This document shows positions 56,154 to 64,000 of a stretch of DNA of 64,000 nt, one piece after another. Under the pieces are notes generated by a model. That model searched no databases and was not told where the DNA came from. It worked only from the letters and a program-made list of their open reading frames with translations. Within the stretch, counting starts at the first letter, position 1. Every line of letters starts with the position of its first letter. The position numbers were made by a program, and so were the translations under genes. The stretch comes from Bauldia litoralis (GTDB lineage Bacteria; Pseudomonadota; Alphaproteobacteria; Rhizobiales; Kaistiaceae), in the NCBI RefSeq assembly GCF_900104485.1, contig NZ_FMXQ01000003.1:186001-250000 (forward strand), given 5' to 3'.

Positions 56154-57023
56154 ATGGCTGAAGATGCACCCCGGCAGCGCCTTGGCCGCGGACTTGCTGC
56201 GCTGATTGGCGATATCGCACCGGAGCCGGCCACGGAGAAACGGCGGTCAGGGCCGCCAAGGACCCTGCCGGTCGAGTTCCTGCGGCCGAACCCGCGTAAC
56301 CCGCGCAAGGATTTCGTCACCGCCGACCTCGACGACCTGGCTTCGTCGGTCAAGGAGCGCGGCGTCGTGCAGCCGATCCTCGTCCGGCCGGTCGCGGATG
56401 CGGCCAACACCTATGAGATCATCGCCGGTGAGCGGCGCTGGCGGGCCGCGCAGAAGGTCGGTCTCCACGACGTGCCGGTCGTCGTCCTCGAGGTTTCCGA
56501 CAGCGAGGCGCTGGAACTGGCGATCATCGAGAATGTCCAGCGGGCGGATCTGAATCCCCTCGAGGAGGCGCTTGGCTACCAGCAACTGCTCGACGATCAC
56601 GATTATACTCAGATGCAGCTCGCCGAAGTGATCGGCAAGAGCCGATCGCATATCGCCAACACGCTGCGCCTTCTGAAGCTCCCGGAGTCCGTCCTCGCCT
56701 ATGTGCGCAGTGGGAAGCTCTCCGCCGGGCATGCGCGTACGCTGGTGACGCTTCCCGATCCGGAAGCCGTGGCGCGCCGGATCGTCGAGGCCGGGATGAG
56801 CGTTCGCGAAGCCGAGGCGCTGGTCGAGACCGATCGCCGCAAGCCGGGTGGCAAGGCCCCTGCCGCGGCGAAGGACGCCGATACGCGCGCGCTGGAAAAG
56901 GCGCTGTCCGATGCCTTGGGGCTGACCGTCGCGATCAACCACGGCAAGGGCGGCGGCGAGGTTCGCATTCGCTACAAGACGCTGGAACAGCTCGATGGCG
57001 TCTGCCATCGTCTCAAGCATTAG
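56154..57023 (+). CDS. parB: Chromosome-partitioning protein ParB
   Basis: A 289-residue CTP-dependent DNA clamp. The N-terminal ParA-interaction peptide is RLGRGLAALIG. The CTPase box is GERRWRAAQ, preceded by ENVQRADLNPLEEA of the helix-turn-helix domain's neighbour. The HTH is TQMQLAEVIGKSRSHIANTLRLLKLP, and the C-terminal dimer domain follows. It binds the two parS sites upstream. Its ATG is preceded by AAGAGGAAAAG. Confidence 0.97.
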   Translation: MAEDAPRQRLGRGLAALIGDIAPEPATEKRRSGPPRTLPVEFLRPNPRNPRKDFVTADLDDLASSVKERGVVQPILVRPVADAANTYEIIAGERRWRAAQKVGLHDVPVVVLEVSDSEALELAIIENVQRADLNPLEEALGYQQLLDDHDYTQMQLAEVIGKSRSHIANTLRLLKLPESVLAYVRSGKLSAGHARTLVTLPDPEAVARRIVEAGMSVREAEALVETDRRKPGGKAPAAAKDADTRALEKALSDALGLTVAINHGKGGGEVRIRYKTLEQLDGVCHRLKH

Positions 57024-57067
57024 CAACCGAAGATGGCGGTCATGCGCGCAGCCGGGCCCCGGCGCAA

Positions 57068-57154
57068 TGGTGCGGGTGGTCGGACTCGAACCGACACTCT
57101 GTCACCAGAACTGGATTTTGAGTCCAGCGCGTCTACCAGTTCCGCCACACCCGC
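57068..57154 (-). tRNA. tRNA-Leu (CAA)
   Basis: A class II tRNA of 84 nt plus an encoded CCA. Acceptor GCGGGTG pairs with CACCCGC, and the anticodon arm is GGACTCAAAATCC with anticodon CAA. A long variable arm (TTCTGGTGACAGAGT region) and TTCGAGTCC in the T arm are visible. It reads UUG. It is transcribed against parB. Confidence 0.96.
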
Positions 57155-57275
57155 GCGGCCGGCCGATCGCCACTTGGCGGATCGGAAGGCCGGGATCATA
57201 GTGCCGCGCCCGGCCCGGTCAACCTCGCAACAACCGGCGCCGCTTCGTCGCCTCATTCGCGGATAGAACCAGCCC

Positions 57276-57857
57276 GTGCTCCGACGCCTTTACGACTGGA
57301 CGATGAGCTTTGCCGCCGGCCGCCACGCCACCAAGGCGCTTGCCGGCGTCGCCTTTGCCGAGAGCTCCTTCTTCCCGATACCCCCCGACATCCTGCTGAT
57401 TCCGATGGTGCTGGCAGAGCGCGCGAAGGCCATGCGCTTTGCGGCGATCGCCACCGCCGCGTCGGTAATCGGCGGGATCTTCGGCTACCTGATCGGCGCC
57501 TTCCTGTTCGAACAACTGGCGTTGCCGATTCTACAGTTCTACGGCTACGACCAGCAGTTCGAGACCTTCGCCACCTGGTATAACGACTGGGGCGTGTGGA
57601 TCGTCTTCATCGCGGGCGTGACGCCGTTTCCCTACAAAGTCATCACGATCGCCAGCGGCGCGACGGGCCTCAACTTCGTGGTCTTCATCGTCGCCAGCAT
57701 CATCGCCCGCGGACTCCGCTTCGTCATCGTCGCCGGGCTTCTCTACTGGATCGGTCCGCCGATTCGCGATTTCATCGAGAAGCGGCTCGGGCTTGTTTTC
57801 ACCGTTTTCGTGGTGTTGCTGATCGGCGGATTCGTCGTTGCCCGATACATGATCTGA
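57276..57857 (+). CDS. YqaA/DedA-family membrane protein (VTT domain)
   Basis: A 193-residue inner-membrane protein. The VTT (SNARE-associated/DedA) pattern is FAESSFFPIPPDILLIPMVL, GYLIGAFLF and GVTPFPYKVITIASGATGLNF, the re-entrant-loop region of this family. Members act in lipid or small-molecule flipping. Start is GTG at 57276. It is followed 11 bp later by dsbB, so they are likely co-transcribed. Confidence 0.88.
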   Translation: MLRRLYDWTMSFAAGRHATKALAGVAFAESSFFPIPPDILLIPMVLAERAKAMRFAAIATAASVIGGIFGYLIGAFLFEQLALPILQFYGYDQQFETFATWYNDWGVWIVFIAGVTPFPYKVITIASGATGLNFVVFIVASIIARGLRFVIVAGLLYWIGPPIRDFIEKRLGLVFTVFVVLLIGGFVVARYMI

Positions 57858-57868
57858 AGGACTGAAGC

Positions 57869-58405
57869 ATGGACGCAGCGCGTCGCCGCGAGATGTTCGC
57901 GCCCGCCGTCGTTACCGTCGCGGGACTGGTTACGATCGCAACCGCATGGGGTTTCGAGCTGATCGGCGGGTTCATTCCCTGCGCGCTCTGCCTGCAGGAA
58001 CGCGTGCCCTATTACATCGGCATCCCGCTGGCCTTCGCCGCGCTGCTTGCCGCACTTGCCGGCGCGAAGCCGACCGTGGTGCGGATGCTGCTGGTCATCG
58101 CCGGCCTGATCTTCGCCTATGGCGCCTTCCTCGGCATCTACCATGCCGGGGCAGAGTGGGGGTGGTGGCTTGGCCCGGCCGATTGCGGCGGCAACGCCGG
58201 CGGCGTCGCCAATGTCGACGACCTGCTCAGCCAGCTCGACACCATCCGGGTGGTTTCCTGCACCGAGGCGAGCTGGCGTCTCTTCGGCCTGTCCTTCGCC
58301 GGCTGGAACGCCGTGGCCAGCATCTTCCTGGTCGCCGTGGCGATGTGGGGCGCATTTCGTCCCCTGGCGGACGAGCCGGCGGCAACCGCCGGCTCGCGCG
58401 CCTGA
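57869..58405 (+). CDS. dsbB: Disulfide bond formation protein B
   Basis: A 178-residue four-helix membrane quinone reductase. The first periplasmic pair is FIPCALCLQERVPYY with CxxC. The second pair is the Cys in ADCGGN and in RVVSCTEASW. It reoxidises DsbA and passes electrons to quinone. Located 11 bp after the YqaA-like gene. Confidence 0.9.
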   Translation: MDAARRREMFAPAVVTVAGLVTIATAWGFELIGGFIPCALCLQERVPYYIGIPLAFAALLAALAGAKPTVVRMLLVIAGLIFAYGAFLGIYHAGAEWGWWLGPADCGGNAGGVANVDDLLSQLDTIRVVSCTEASWRLFGLSFAGWNAVASIFLVAVAMWGAFRPLADEPAATAGSRA

Positions 58406-58408
58406 TCG

Positions 58409-59452
58409 TCAGAGATACGGCCCGAGCAGCGCCATGTCGGCGTCCGACAGGCGGTCGTCGGCGGCCATCGCCTGGTGCCAGTAGGGATAGATCAGCGGCA
58501 GCTTGCTGACATCGTCCAGCCGCTGGCGCTCGTCTTCCGTCAGCTTGAGTTCGTCGGCCGCAAGGCTGTCGCTGAACTGCTCTTCGTTGCGGCCGCCGAC
58601 GATCACCGACGTGACGCCCGGACGACCAAGCGTCCAGGCCAGCGCCACCTGGGTGCCCGAGACCTTCCGCGCCTTGGCGATGTCGACGATGACCTCGACG
58701 ATGTCGTAGAGCCGCTCGGTGTCGCGGATCGGCGGCTCGCGCCAGTCCTTCGCATGCCGGGTCCCGGCCGGACGCTTCTTGCCGCGACGGAACTTTCCGG
58801 TCAGCAGGCCACCGGCCAGCGGGCTCCACACCAGGATACCAAGGCCCTCCGACAGCGAGATCGGCACCAGCTCGTATTCCGCCTCGCGCGCCTCGACGGT
58901 GTAGTGGATCTGCTGGCTGACGAAGCGCGGTCCACCGAGTCGTTCGGCAGCGCCGAGCCCCTTCATGATGTGCCAGCCCGACCAGTTGGAGCAGCCGATG
59001 TAGCGAACCATGCCGGCCGAGACGAGGTAGTCGAGCGCCGCCATGATCTCGTCGATCGGCGTCTGCCCGTCCCATTGATGCACCTGGTATAGATCGATCC
59101 AGTCGGTCTGCAGCCGCTTGAGGCTCGCCTCGCACTGGCTGATGATGTGATGCCGCGACAGGCCGCGGTCGTTGGGGCCCGGTCCCATGCCGAAGCGCAC
59201 CTTGGTGGCCAGGATCACGTCGGCGCGTTTGCCCTTCAGCGCCGCGCCGGTGATCTCCTCGGATCGGCCGGCGGAATAGGCGTTGGCGGTGTCGATCAGG
59301 TTGACGCCCCGATCGATGCAAAGGTCGATCTGCTTGCGCGCTTCCTTGAGGCTGGTCGAACCGACCGCGTCCTTGCGGCGACCGAAGGTCATGGTCCCCA
59401 TCGCCATGGTCGAAACTTTGAGGCCCGAGCGGCCGAGCAAACGATATTCCAT
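58409..59452 (-). CDS. Aldo/keto reductase
   Basis: A 347-residue NADPH-dependent oxidoreductase. It has MEYRLLGRSGLKVSTMAMGTMTFG; DTANAYSAGRSEE with the catalytic Asp and Tyr; ILATKVRF with the Lys; and DRGLSRHHI with the His. NADP-binding VIVGGRNEEQFSDSLAA is near the C-terminus. GAGGG lies next to the first ATG and 6 nt from the second (59452), which is chosen. Convergent with dsbB. Substrate unknown. Confidence 0.9.
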   Translation of the reverse strand: MEYRLLGRSGLKVSTMAMGTMTFGRRKDAVGSTSLKEARKQIDLCIDRGVNLIDTANAYSAGRSEEITGAALKGKRADVILATKVRFGMGPGPNDRGLSRHHIISQCEASLKRLQTDWIDLYQVHQWDGQTPIDEIMAALDYLVSAGMVRYIGCSNWSGWHIMKGLGAAERLGGPRFVSQQIHYTVEAREAEYELVPISLSEGLGILVWSPLAGGLLTGKFRRGKKRPAGTRHAKDWREPPIRDTERLYDIVEVIVDIAKARKVSGTQVALAWTLGRPGVTSVIVGGRNEEQFSDSLAADELKLTEDERQRLDDVSKLPLIYPYWHQAMAADDRLSDADMALLGPYL

Positions 59453-59506
59453 CGTCATCCCTCACAATAATTTGCAGACAAAAAGTACCGTCGTCGCATA
59501 GCGCGT

Positions 59507-60247
59507 TCACGCCGGCTTGTCGCGGTCGCGGCGTGGCTTTCGTGTCGCCGCGCCGCTGGCCGGGGTGTCGAGAATGGCGCTGCGGATCAGGATCCAGGCG
59601 AGCAGCGCGGCCAGCAGATGCCAGAGGAAATGCGTGCCGAAGGGGATCGCGGCGCAGAGCGGACCGTCCGACTCGCGCGCCGCCAGCGCACCGAGAAACA
59701 CGATCGAGGCCAGAAGATAACTGACGCCGGCTTTCGACCCGCGGCGCTGGAGGATCACCGCGACAGCGAAGAGGACAAGCAGCGGCGGCAGGTAATAGGC
59801 CCCGCCGGGAAGCAGTCCGCGCGGGATCAACGGACCGCTGCCGAAGGTGATGGCGAGAAAGCCGAGCACGGCGATCACCGCGGCCCATGCGGGCCAGCCG
59901 AAATGACGGGTCAGGGCCAACCAGAGGATGATCATCATGAAGACCAGGAAGGGCATCATGTCGGCCCAGACCGCCCACACCGTCGCGGTGGTGTGGAAGA
60001 GGGTGGCGCCAATGCCGCCGAGGGCCACGGCGATGATCGCCGCCCAGATCAGGCCGGCGGCATCCCGGTTCGGGCGGGCGATCTGCAGGCGCGCGGCGAA
60101 GGCCGCGACGACCAGCATCGCGACGTTGGTCAGCGCATTGAGCGGCTCGGCGTCGAGGCCGAAGCCGATGCGCTCGCAATAGACATCAAACTGGCGGCAA
60201 AGCGCCGGCGCGGCGTCAGCGATCAGGGCAGGGCAGACAAGGTCCAT
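59507..60247 (-). CDS. Ceramidase-family (CREST superfamily) membrane protein
   Basis: A 246-residue membrane protein with about seven hydrophobic segments. The catalytic-type motifs of alkaline ceramidases are recognisable: YCERIGFGLDAEPLNALTNVAM, GATLFHTTATVWAVWADMMP with His and Asp, and GTHFLWHLLAALLAWIL with paired His. The metal-dependent hydrolase superfamily acts on amide-linked lipids. Bacterial substrates are not established. It lies 54 bp upstream of the AKR gene on the same strand. Confidence 0.8.
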   Translation of the reverse strand: MDLVCPALIADAAPALCRQFDVYCERIGFGLDAEPLNALTNVAMLVVAAFAARLQIARPNRDAAGLIWAAIIAVALGGIGATLFHTTATVWAVWADMMPFLVFMMIILWLALTRHFGWPAWAAVIAVLGFLAITFGSGPLIPRGLLPGGAYYLPPLLVLFAVAVILQRRGSKAGVSYLLASIVFLGALAARESDGPLCAAIPFGTHFLWHLLAALLAWILIRSAILDTPASGAATRKPRRDRDKPA

Positions 60248-60358
60248 GACGAGGAGACTCCAGCGTCGATCGACAGGACCGCGGCGGTGGCCTCGATACC
60301 CGCCTCCATGTCAGGATAGCGCGAAACCGGTTCAAGACGCGGCGAGGGATACCAGGGC

Positions 60359-61963
60359 ATGGCGACCAAGATAACATTTCGCGGCGGAGCGGGGACCGTC
60401 ACAGGATCCTGCTATCTGGTCGAGCATGACGGCGGCCGCTTCCTCGTCGACTGCGGCATGTTCCAGGGCAACAAGACGATCCGCGAACTCAACTATGCGC
60501 CTTTCCCCTTTGATCCGGCGACCGTCGACTACCTGCTCCTCACTCACGCTCATATCGATCACAGCGGGCTGATCCCGAAACTGACGCGGCATGGCTTCGC
60601 CGGGCCAATCCACGCGACCGCGCCGACGCTCGATCTCCTGACCTTCATGCTGCCGGACAGCGGCCGCATCCAGGAGGGCGAAGTCGAGCGGAAGAACCGC
60701 ACGCTGCGGCGCCGGGGCAAGCCGCAGATCGAGCCGATCTACAATCAGGCCGACGCCGAGGCCGCCCTGAAGAATGTCTCGCCACACGAACTCGAGGAAT
60801 GGTTCGACGCTGGCCCCGGCGTCAGGGTCCGCTTCTGGAATGCCGGCCATATCCTTGGCTCGGTATCGATCGAACTGGCGATTGACGACGGCGCCCCGCG
60901 GCCGGTGCGCATGCTGTTTTCCGGGGATCTCGGCCCGGACGAGAAGGTCTTTCACCTCGCCCCGGAAGCACCGGAGGGTTTCGACTATATCGTCTGCGAA
61001 AGCACCTATGGCGATCGCGACCGCGAGGATGTGACCGTTGTCGCGCGACGGCAGGCAATGGAGCGCGAGATCACCGAGGCGCTGAAGCGCGGCGGCAATC
61101 TCGTCATTCCAAGTTTCGCGGTCGAGCGCAGCCAGGAACTGCTGCACGACATCGGCGTCCTCCTGGCGGAAGGACGGATCCCGCCGGCAACGCCGGTCTT
61201 CCTCGACTCGCCGCTGGCAAGCCGCGTCACCAAGGTCTTCATCCGCCATGCCGATACCCTCGACGATATCGCGGTCGACGAGGCGGCGCTTTTCCGGCAT
61301 CCGAATTTCCACATCACCGAGGATGTCGAGGAGTCGAAAGCGATCAACCGGATTGCCGGCGGGGCGATCATCATATCGGCCAGCGGCATGTGCGACGCCG
61401 GCCGCATCCGCCACCACCTGCGGAACAACCTCTGGAAACGCGACGCGACGGTGTTGTTCGTCGGCTACCAGGCGCCGGGAACGCTCGGCAACATCATCCA
61501 GGGCGGGGCGGACGAGGTCCGCATCCATGGTCGCGACATCAAGGTGAAGGCCACCATCCGCAGCCTCGGCAGCTACTCGGCCCATGCCGACCAGACCGAA
61601 CTGCTGGCCTGGATCCGGGAGCGCCTGCCGGTCAGCGGCGGACTGTTTCTCACCCACGGCGAGGACCATGCGCGCGAAGTCCTGCGCGACCTCGTTGTCG
61701 CCGAAGGGGTGCCGGCGGATCGCATCCACATGCCGCAACTCGACGACGCTTTCGACCTGAAGGCCGGGGCGGAGCGGCTTCGGCGGCCGCCGGAAGCGCC
61801 ACGCGTGCCGCCCGGCCAGATCGAGCGCGACTGGGCCAACGACTACGTTGCCTTCACCCAGGCGCTGGCCCGGCGGCTCGAGGCGATGTCCGACGAGGAA
61901 GCGAAACAGGCGCTTGTGCAGGAACTGGAGGCGGTCCTCGAACGCGGGCCGCCGCCGGCGTAA
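60359..61963 (+). CDS. Beta-CASP metallo-beta-lactamase-fold protein (RNase-like)
   Basis: A 534-residue beta-CASP enzyme. The dinuclear metal site THAHIDH is at residues 62-68, followed by WNAGHILGS, FSGDLG and CESTYGDR. The CASP region has IPSFAVERSQELL and IIISASGMCDAGRI, and the C-terminal His is in SYSAHADQTELL. Family members are endo/exoribonucleases or processing factors. This one resembles the YsdA/CPSF-like bacterial group. The RNA target is unknown. It follows a 111-bp gap after the divergent ceramidase-like gene. Confidence 0.9.
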   Translation: MATKITFRGGAGTVTGSCYLVEHDGGRFLVDCGMFQGNKTIRELNYAPFPFDPATVDYLLLTHAHIDHSGLIPKLTRHGFAGPIHATAPTLDLLTFMLPDSGRIQEGEVERKNRTLRRRGKPQIEPIYNQADAEAALKNVSPHELEEWFDAGPGVRVRFWNAGHILGSVSIELAIDDGAPRPVRMLFSGDLGPDEKVFHLAPEAPEGFDYIVCESTYGDRDREDVTVVARRQAMEREITEALKRGGNLVIPSFAVERSQELLHDIGVLLAEGRIPPATPVFLDSPLASRVTKVFIRHADTLDDIAVDEAALFRHPNFHITEDVEESKAINRIAGGAIIISASGMCDAGRIRHHLRNNLWKRDATVLFVGYQAPGTLGNIIQGGADEVRIHGRDIKVKATIRSLGSYSAHADQTELLAWIRERLPVSGGLFLTHGEDHAREVLRDLVVAEGVPADRIHMPQLDDAFDLKAGAERLRRPPEAPRVPPGQIERDWANDYVAFTQALARRLEAMSDEEAKQALVQELEAVLERGPPPA

Positions 61964-62104
61964 GCCGCCGCCGGAATCCCGCGGTTCCGACGGGGTTTGG
62001 ACGGGCGGCGCGAGCCCCCTTCACACCGGTGTCACAGACACTATAGACTATCCCTCCGCGACGACCGCTTACGCTGTTCGAGCGTTTGTGATTCGGGAGT
62101 AGAA

Positions 62105-62662
62105 GTGAACGTTCACGTCTCGCCGGGGTCCAATCCGGCGCTGGTCCTCAATGCCGACTACCGTCCGCTCAGCTACTACCCGCTCTCGCTGTGGTCGTGG
62201 CAGGATGCGATCAAGGCGGTGTTTCTCGACCGGGTGAACATCGTCTCGGAATACGAGGTGGCGGTTCACAGTCCGTCCTTCGCGATGAACCTGCCGTCGG
62301 TCGTTTCGCTCAAGACCTACGTGAAGCCGGCGAAGCACCCGGCCTTTACCCGGTTCAACGTCTTTCTCCGCGATCGTTTCGAATGCCAGTATTGCGGGAT
62401 CGACGAAGACCTGACCTTCGACCACCTGATCCCGCGGGCCCTTGGCGGCCAGACGACCTGGGACAACGTTGTCGCCGCCTGCTCGCCGTGCAACCTGAAG
62501 AAGGGCGGCAAGCATCCGCGCGACGCCGGCATGTGGCCGGGGCAGCGGCCCTACCAGCCGACGGTCAGCGACCTCCACAATAACGGTCGGCTTTTTCCGC
62601 CAAACTACCTGCACGAATCGTGGTTCGACTATCTCTACTGGGATACCGAACTGGAGCCGTAG
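62105..62662 (+). CDS. HNH endonuclease
   Basis: A 185-residue protein conserved in alphaproteobacteria. The first 90 residues (VLNADYRPLSYYPLSLWSWQDAIKAVFLDRVNIV) form a family-specific domain. The HNH core follows: zinc pair CQYC (94, 97), TFDHLIPRALGG with His107, and CSPCN (126, 129). The start is GTG at 62105 with GGAG 5-6 nt upstream. Orthologues are annotated as HNH nucleases without a defined biological role. The gap upstream (141 bp) has no recognised box. Confidence 0.88.
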   Translation: MNVHVSPGSNPALVLNADYRPLSYYPLSLWSWQDAIKAVFLDRVNIVSEYEVAVHSPSFAMNLPSVVSLKTYVKPAKHPAFTRFNVFLRDRFECQYCGIDEDLTFDHLIPRALGGQTTWDNVVAACSPCNLKKGGKHPRDAGMWPGQRPYQPTVSDLHNNGRLFPPNYLHESWFDYLYWDTELEP

Positions 62663-62718
62663 TCGCGGTCGGGCCCGGACACCGGCGCACCCTTCCTGGG
62701 CACGCCGGCGATCCAGGA

Positions 62719-63351
62719 TCAGTTCGTCGCGAAGCAGTAGAAGTAGCCGTTGCCGCCGGTTCCGATCAGCGCTTCCTGGCTGCAGCCACGCGACGGGTGC
62801 GATGCATTCCACGACTTGGACGGCGCGTCGTCACGCAAGCCCATGCGGTCGCTGTGTCCAACCATCGCGGCCCCGTCGCCATTCAACGTCCAGTCGCCGC
62901 AGGTCATGTCCGGGGCATAGGTGCCGTCGGCATTCGAGCCGGTCAGGATGTCGTGCTGGTTCGGGGTATCGCCACGCCCGTTGACCACGTCGCCCTTCTC
63001 GGTCAGGCCGGTCTGCTTGCTGATGGCGTTGGCGCCGCCATGCAGGTCGTCGAGGCTGGCGGCGATCAGTTCGCCCTTGGCGTTGTGCCAGGGACCGGAG
63101 CCGATCCGGTCGCGGGCGTTCTCATCGCTCGTCGACAGGTAGGCCCGCCAGGTCTTGTCGCCGCTTCCGGCGACTTCGGCCAGCGACGCACAGATCGCAT
63201 CCGCGCCGGCTATACCGCCGAGATTCGCGCCGTCACCGGGCCCGGCGCTGGTGATGAAGAAGGTCATGTCCTCCATGTCCTGCGCCCCGGCGACCGCCGT
63301 GGCGCTGCCGATCAAGGCGCCGGCGAGAAGTGCGATGGTCAGTCTGCTCAT
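62719..63351 (-). CDS. Secreted lectin-like (DUF1554-type) protein
   Basis: A 210-residue exported protein. The signal peptide is MSRLTIALLAGALIGSATAVAGA with cleavage after AGA. The mature part contains FFITSAGPGDGANLGGIAGADAICASLA and WRAYLSTSDENARDRIGSG, as in DUF1554 (endostatin/C-type-lectin-like) proteins. Four Cys (residues around 61, 162, 189 and 206) would pair in the periplasm. The ATG at 63351 has AGGGAGGAAT just upstream. Ligand unknown. Confidence 0.78.
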   Translation of the reverse strand: MSRLTIALLAGALIGSATAVAGAQDMEDMTFFITSAGPGDGANLGGIAGADAICASLAEVAGSGDKTWRAYLSTSDENARDRIGSGPWHNAKGELIAASLDDLHGGANAISKQTGLTEKGDVVNGRGDTPNQHDILTGSNADGTYAPDMTCGDWTLNGDGAAMVGHSDRMGLRDDAPSKSWNASHPSRGCSQEALIGTGGNGYFYCFATN

Positions 63352-63487
63352 GGATTCCTCCCTGGTTGGTCGGTCCGCGACCCGCGTCGCCAACCCGACA
63401 TCGCCGGGAAATAGGGCGGCGAACGCCTGGGACCAGCATGGCGCGCCGCGCAGCATCTGCCATGGTTTCAACGCCGGTCCGGTGACG

Positions 63488-64000
63488 TCAGCGCAGGATG
63501 CGGTCCATCAGCCGTGTCGGCAGGAGGCGCTTGAGGAGGGCGCCGACATGGGTCGGGACCGTTACCCGATAGCGCGGACGCGGATTCCTGCTATCGAGCG
63601 CCCGGACCAGTTGCCGGAAGACCGCGTCGGGCCCGCGTCGGAACGGCGTCGGGGCGTGCCCGTCCGGTCGTTCGGCGAGGTCGCGCCGATAGGAATCGCG
63701 ATGAACCGAGGCGTCGATGTCGATCGTGCCGCGGGTATTCTCGACGGCGTTGGCCCGGAAGGCGCTGGCAATCGGGCCCGGCTCGATCAGGACGACGGCG
63801 ATGCCGGTGCCATGCAGTTCCAGCCGCAAGGTGTCGGCGTAGCCCTCGACGGCGTGCTTCGAGGCGACATAGGCGCCGCGATAGCGCGCGCCGAGAAAGC
63901 CGAGCACCGACGAACAGAAGACGAGGCGGCCATGTCCCTGCCGCCGCATGACCGGGATCGCCAGCCGGGTCAGTTCGTGCCAGCCGAAGAAATTCGTCTC
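63488..64000 (-). CDS. SDR-family oxidoreductase (5' end outside window)
   Basis: C-terminal 170 residues of a short-chain dehydrogenase; the frame is open through the right edge. The catalytic Ser is in VFCSSVLGFLGA, the pair is YVASK (YxxxK), and the substrate loop LIEPGPIASAFRANA follows. The C-terminus RRGPDAVFRQLVRALDSRNPRPRYRV is typical of the retinol-dehydrogenase-like branch. Substrate unknown. Confidence 0.85.
   Translation of the reverse strand, partial: ETNFFGWHELTRLAIPVMRRQGHGRLVFCSSVLGFLGARYRGAYVASKHAVEGYADTLRLELHGTGIAVVLIEPGPIASAFRANAVENTRGTIDIDASVHRDSYRRDLAERPDGHAPTPFRRGPDAVFRQLVRALDSRNPRPRYRVTVPTHVGALLKRLLPTRLMDRILR

Overview
The window is about 64 kb of GC-rich chromosome from an alphaproteobacterium, most likely of the order Hyphomicrobiales. 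The order ppsR-hemE-hemJ-rho, the block ppsR-maf-aroE-coaE-dnaQ, and mnmE-mnmG-rsmG-parA-parB with two perfect parS sites are typical of the replication-origin region of that class. A CtrA-type TTAA-N7-TTAA box and a cluster of GANTC sites lie between ppsR and hemE. I cannot name a genus.

The left part (1-29.5 kb) is accessory catabolism. Positions 1-4.6 kb hold an Amadori-product (fructosamine) cluster: FrlB-like deglycase, FrlD-like kinase, binding protein and permease, cut by the left edge. After an EamA exporter and two SDR genes comes a nucleoside block (7.5-22.6 kb): nucleoside hydrolase, thymidine phosphorylase, a VOC protein, a BMP/Nup-type nucleoside ABC transporter, a second nearly identical BMP-type binding protein in tandem with a cytochrome P450 and a ferredoxin, and a separate UDG-fold/GMC-oxidoreductase/NIPSNAP operon. 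The block ends with a RutR-family regulator. Four copies of a RutR-like operator lie in front of the three transcription units and the regulator. I read this as one pyrimidine- or nucleoside-responsive regulon with an unusual oxidative branch. It is my candidate for an undescribed system.

From 22.7 to 27.4 kb is a sugar locus under a ROK regulator: binding protein, PfkB kinase and aldolase-like barrel, without permease or ATPase. Creatininase-like and alpha/beta-hydrolase-like genes follow. From 29.5 kb the content is mainly housekeeping: gshB, yraN, rsmI, an LppC-type lipoprotein, an iron-box-linked multicopper oxidase/ZIP transporter pair, hemW-rdgB-rph divergent from hrcA, dnaQ, coaE, aroE, maf, ppsR, the candidate origin, hemE, hemJ and rho.

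The right end has a YyaL-like protein, mnmE, mnmG, rsmG, parAB, tRNA-Leu(CAA), a YqaA-type membrane protein, dsbB, an aldo/keto reductase, a ceramidase-like membrane protein, a beta-CASP nuclease-like protein, an HNH endonuclease, a secreted lectin-like protein and an SDR cut by the right edge. A dispersed palindromic repeat family occurs at four intergenic positions. No CRISPR array, prophage or intact insertion sequence was seen.
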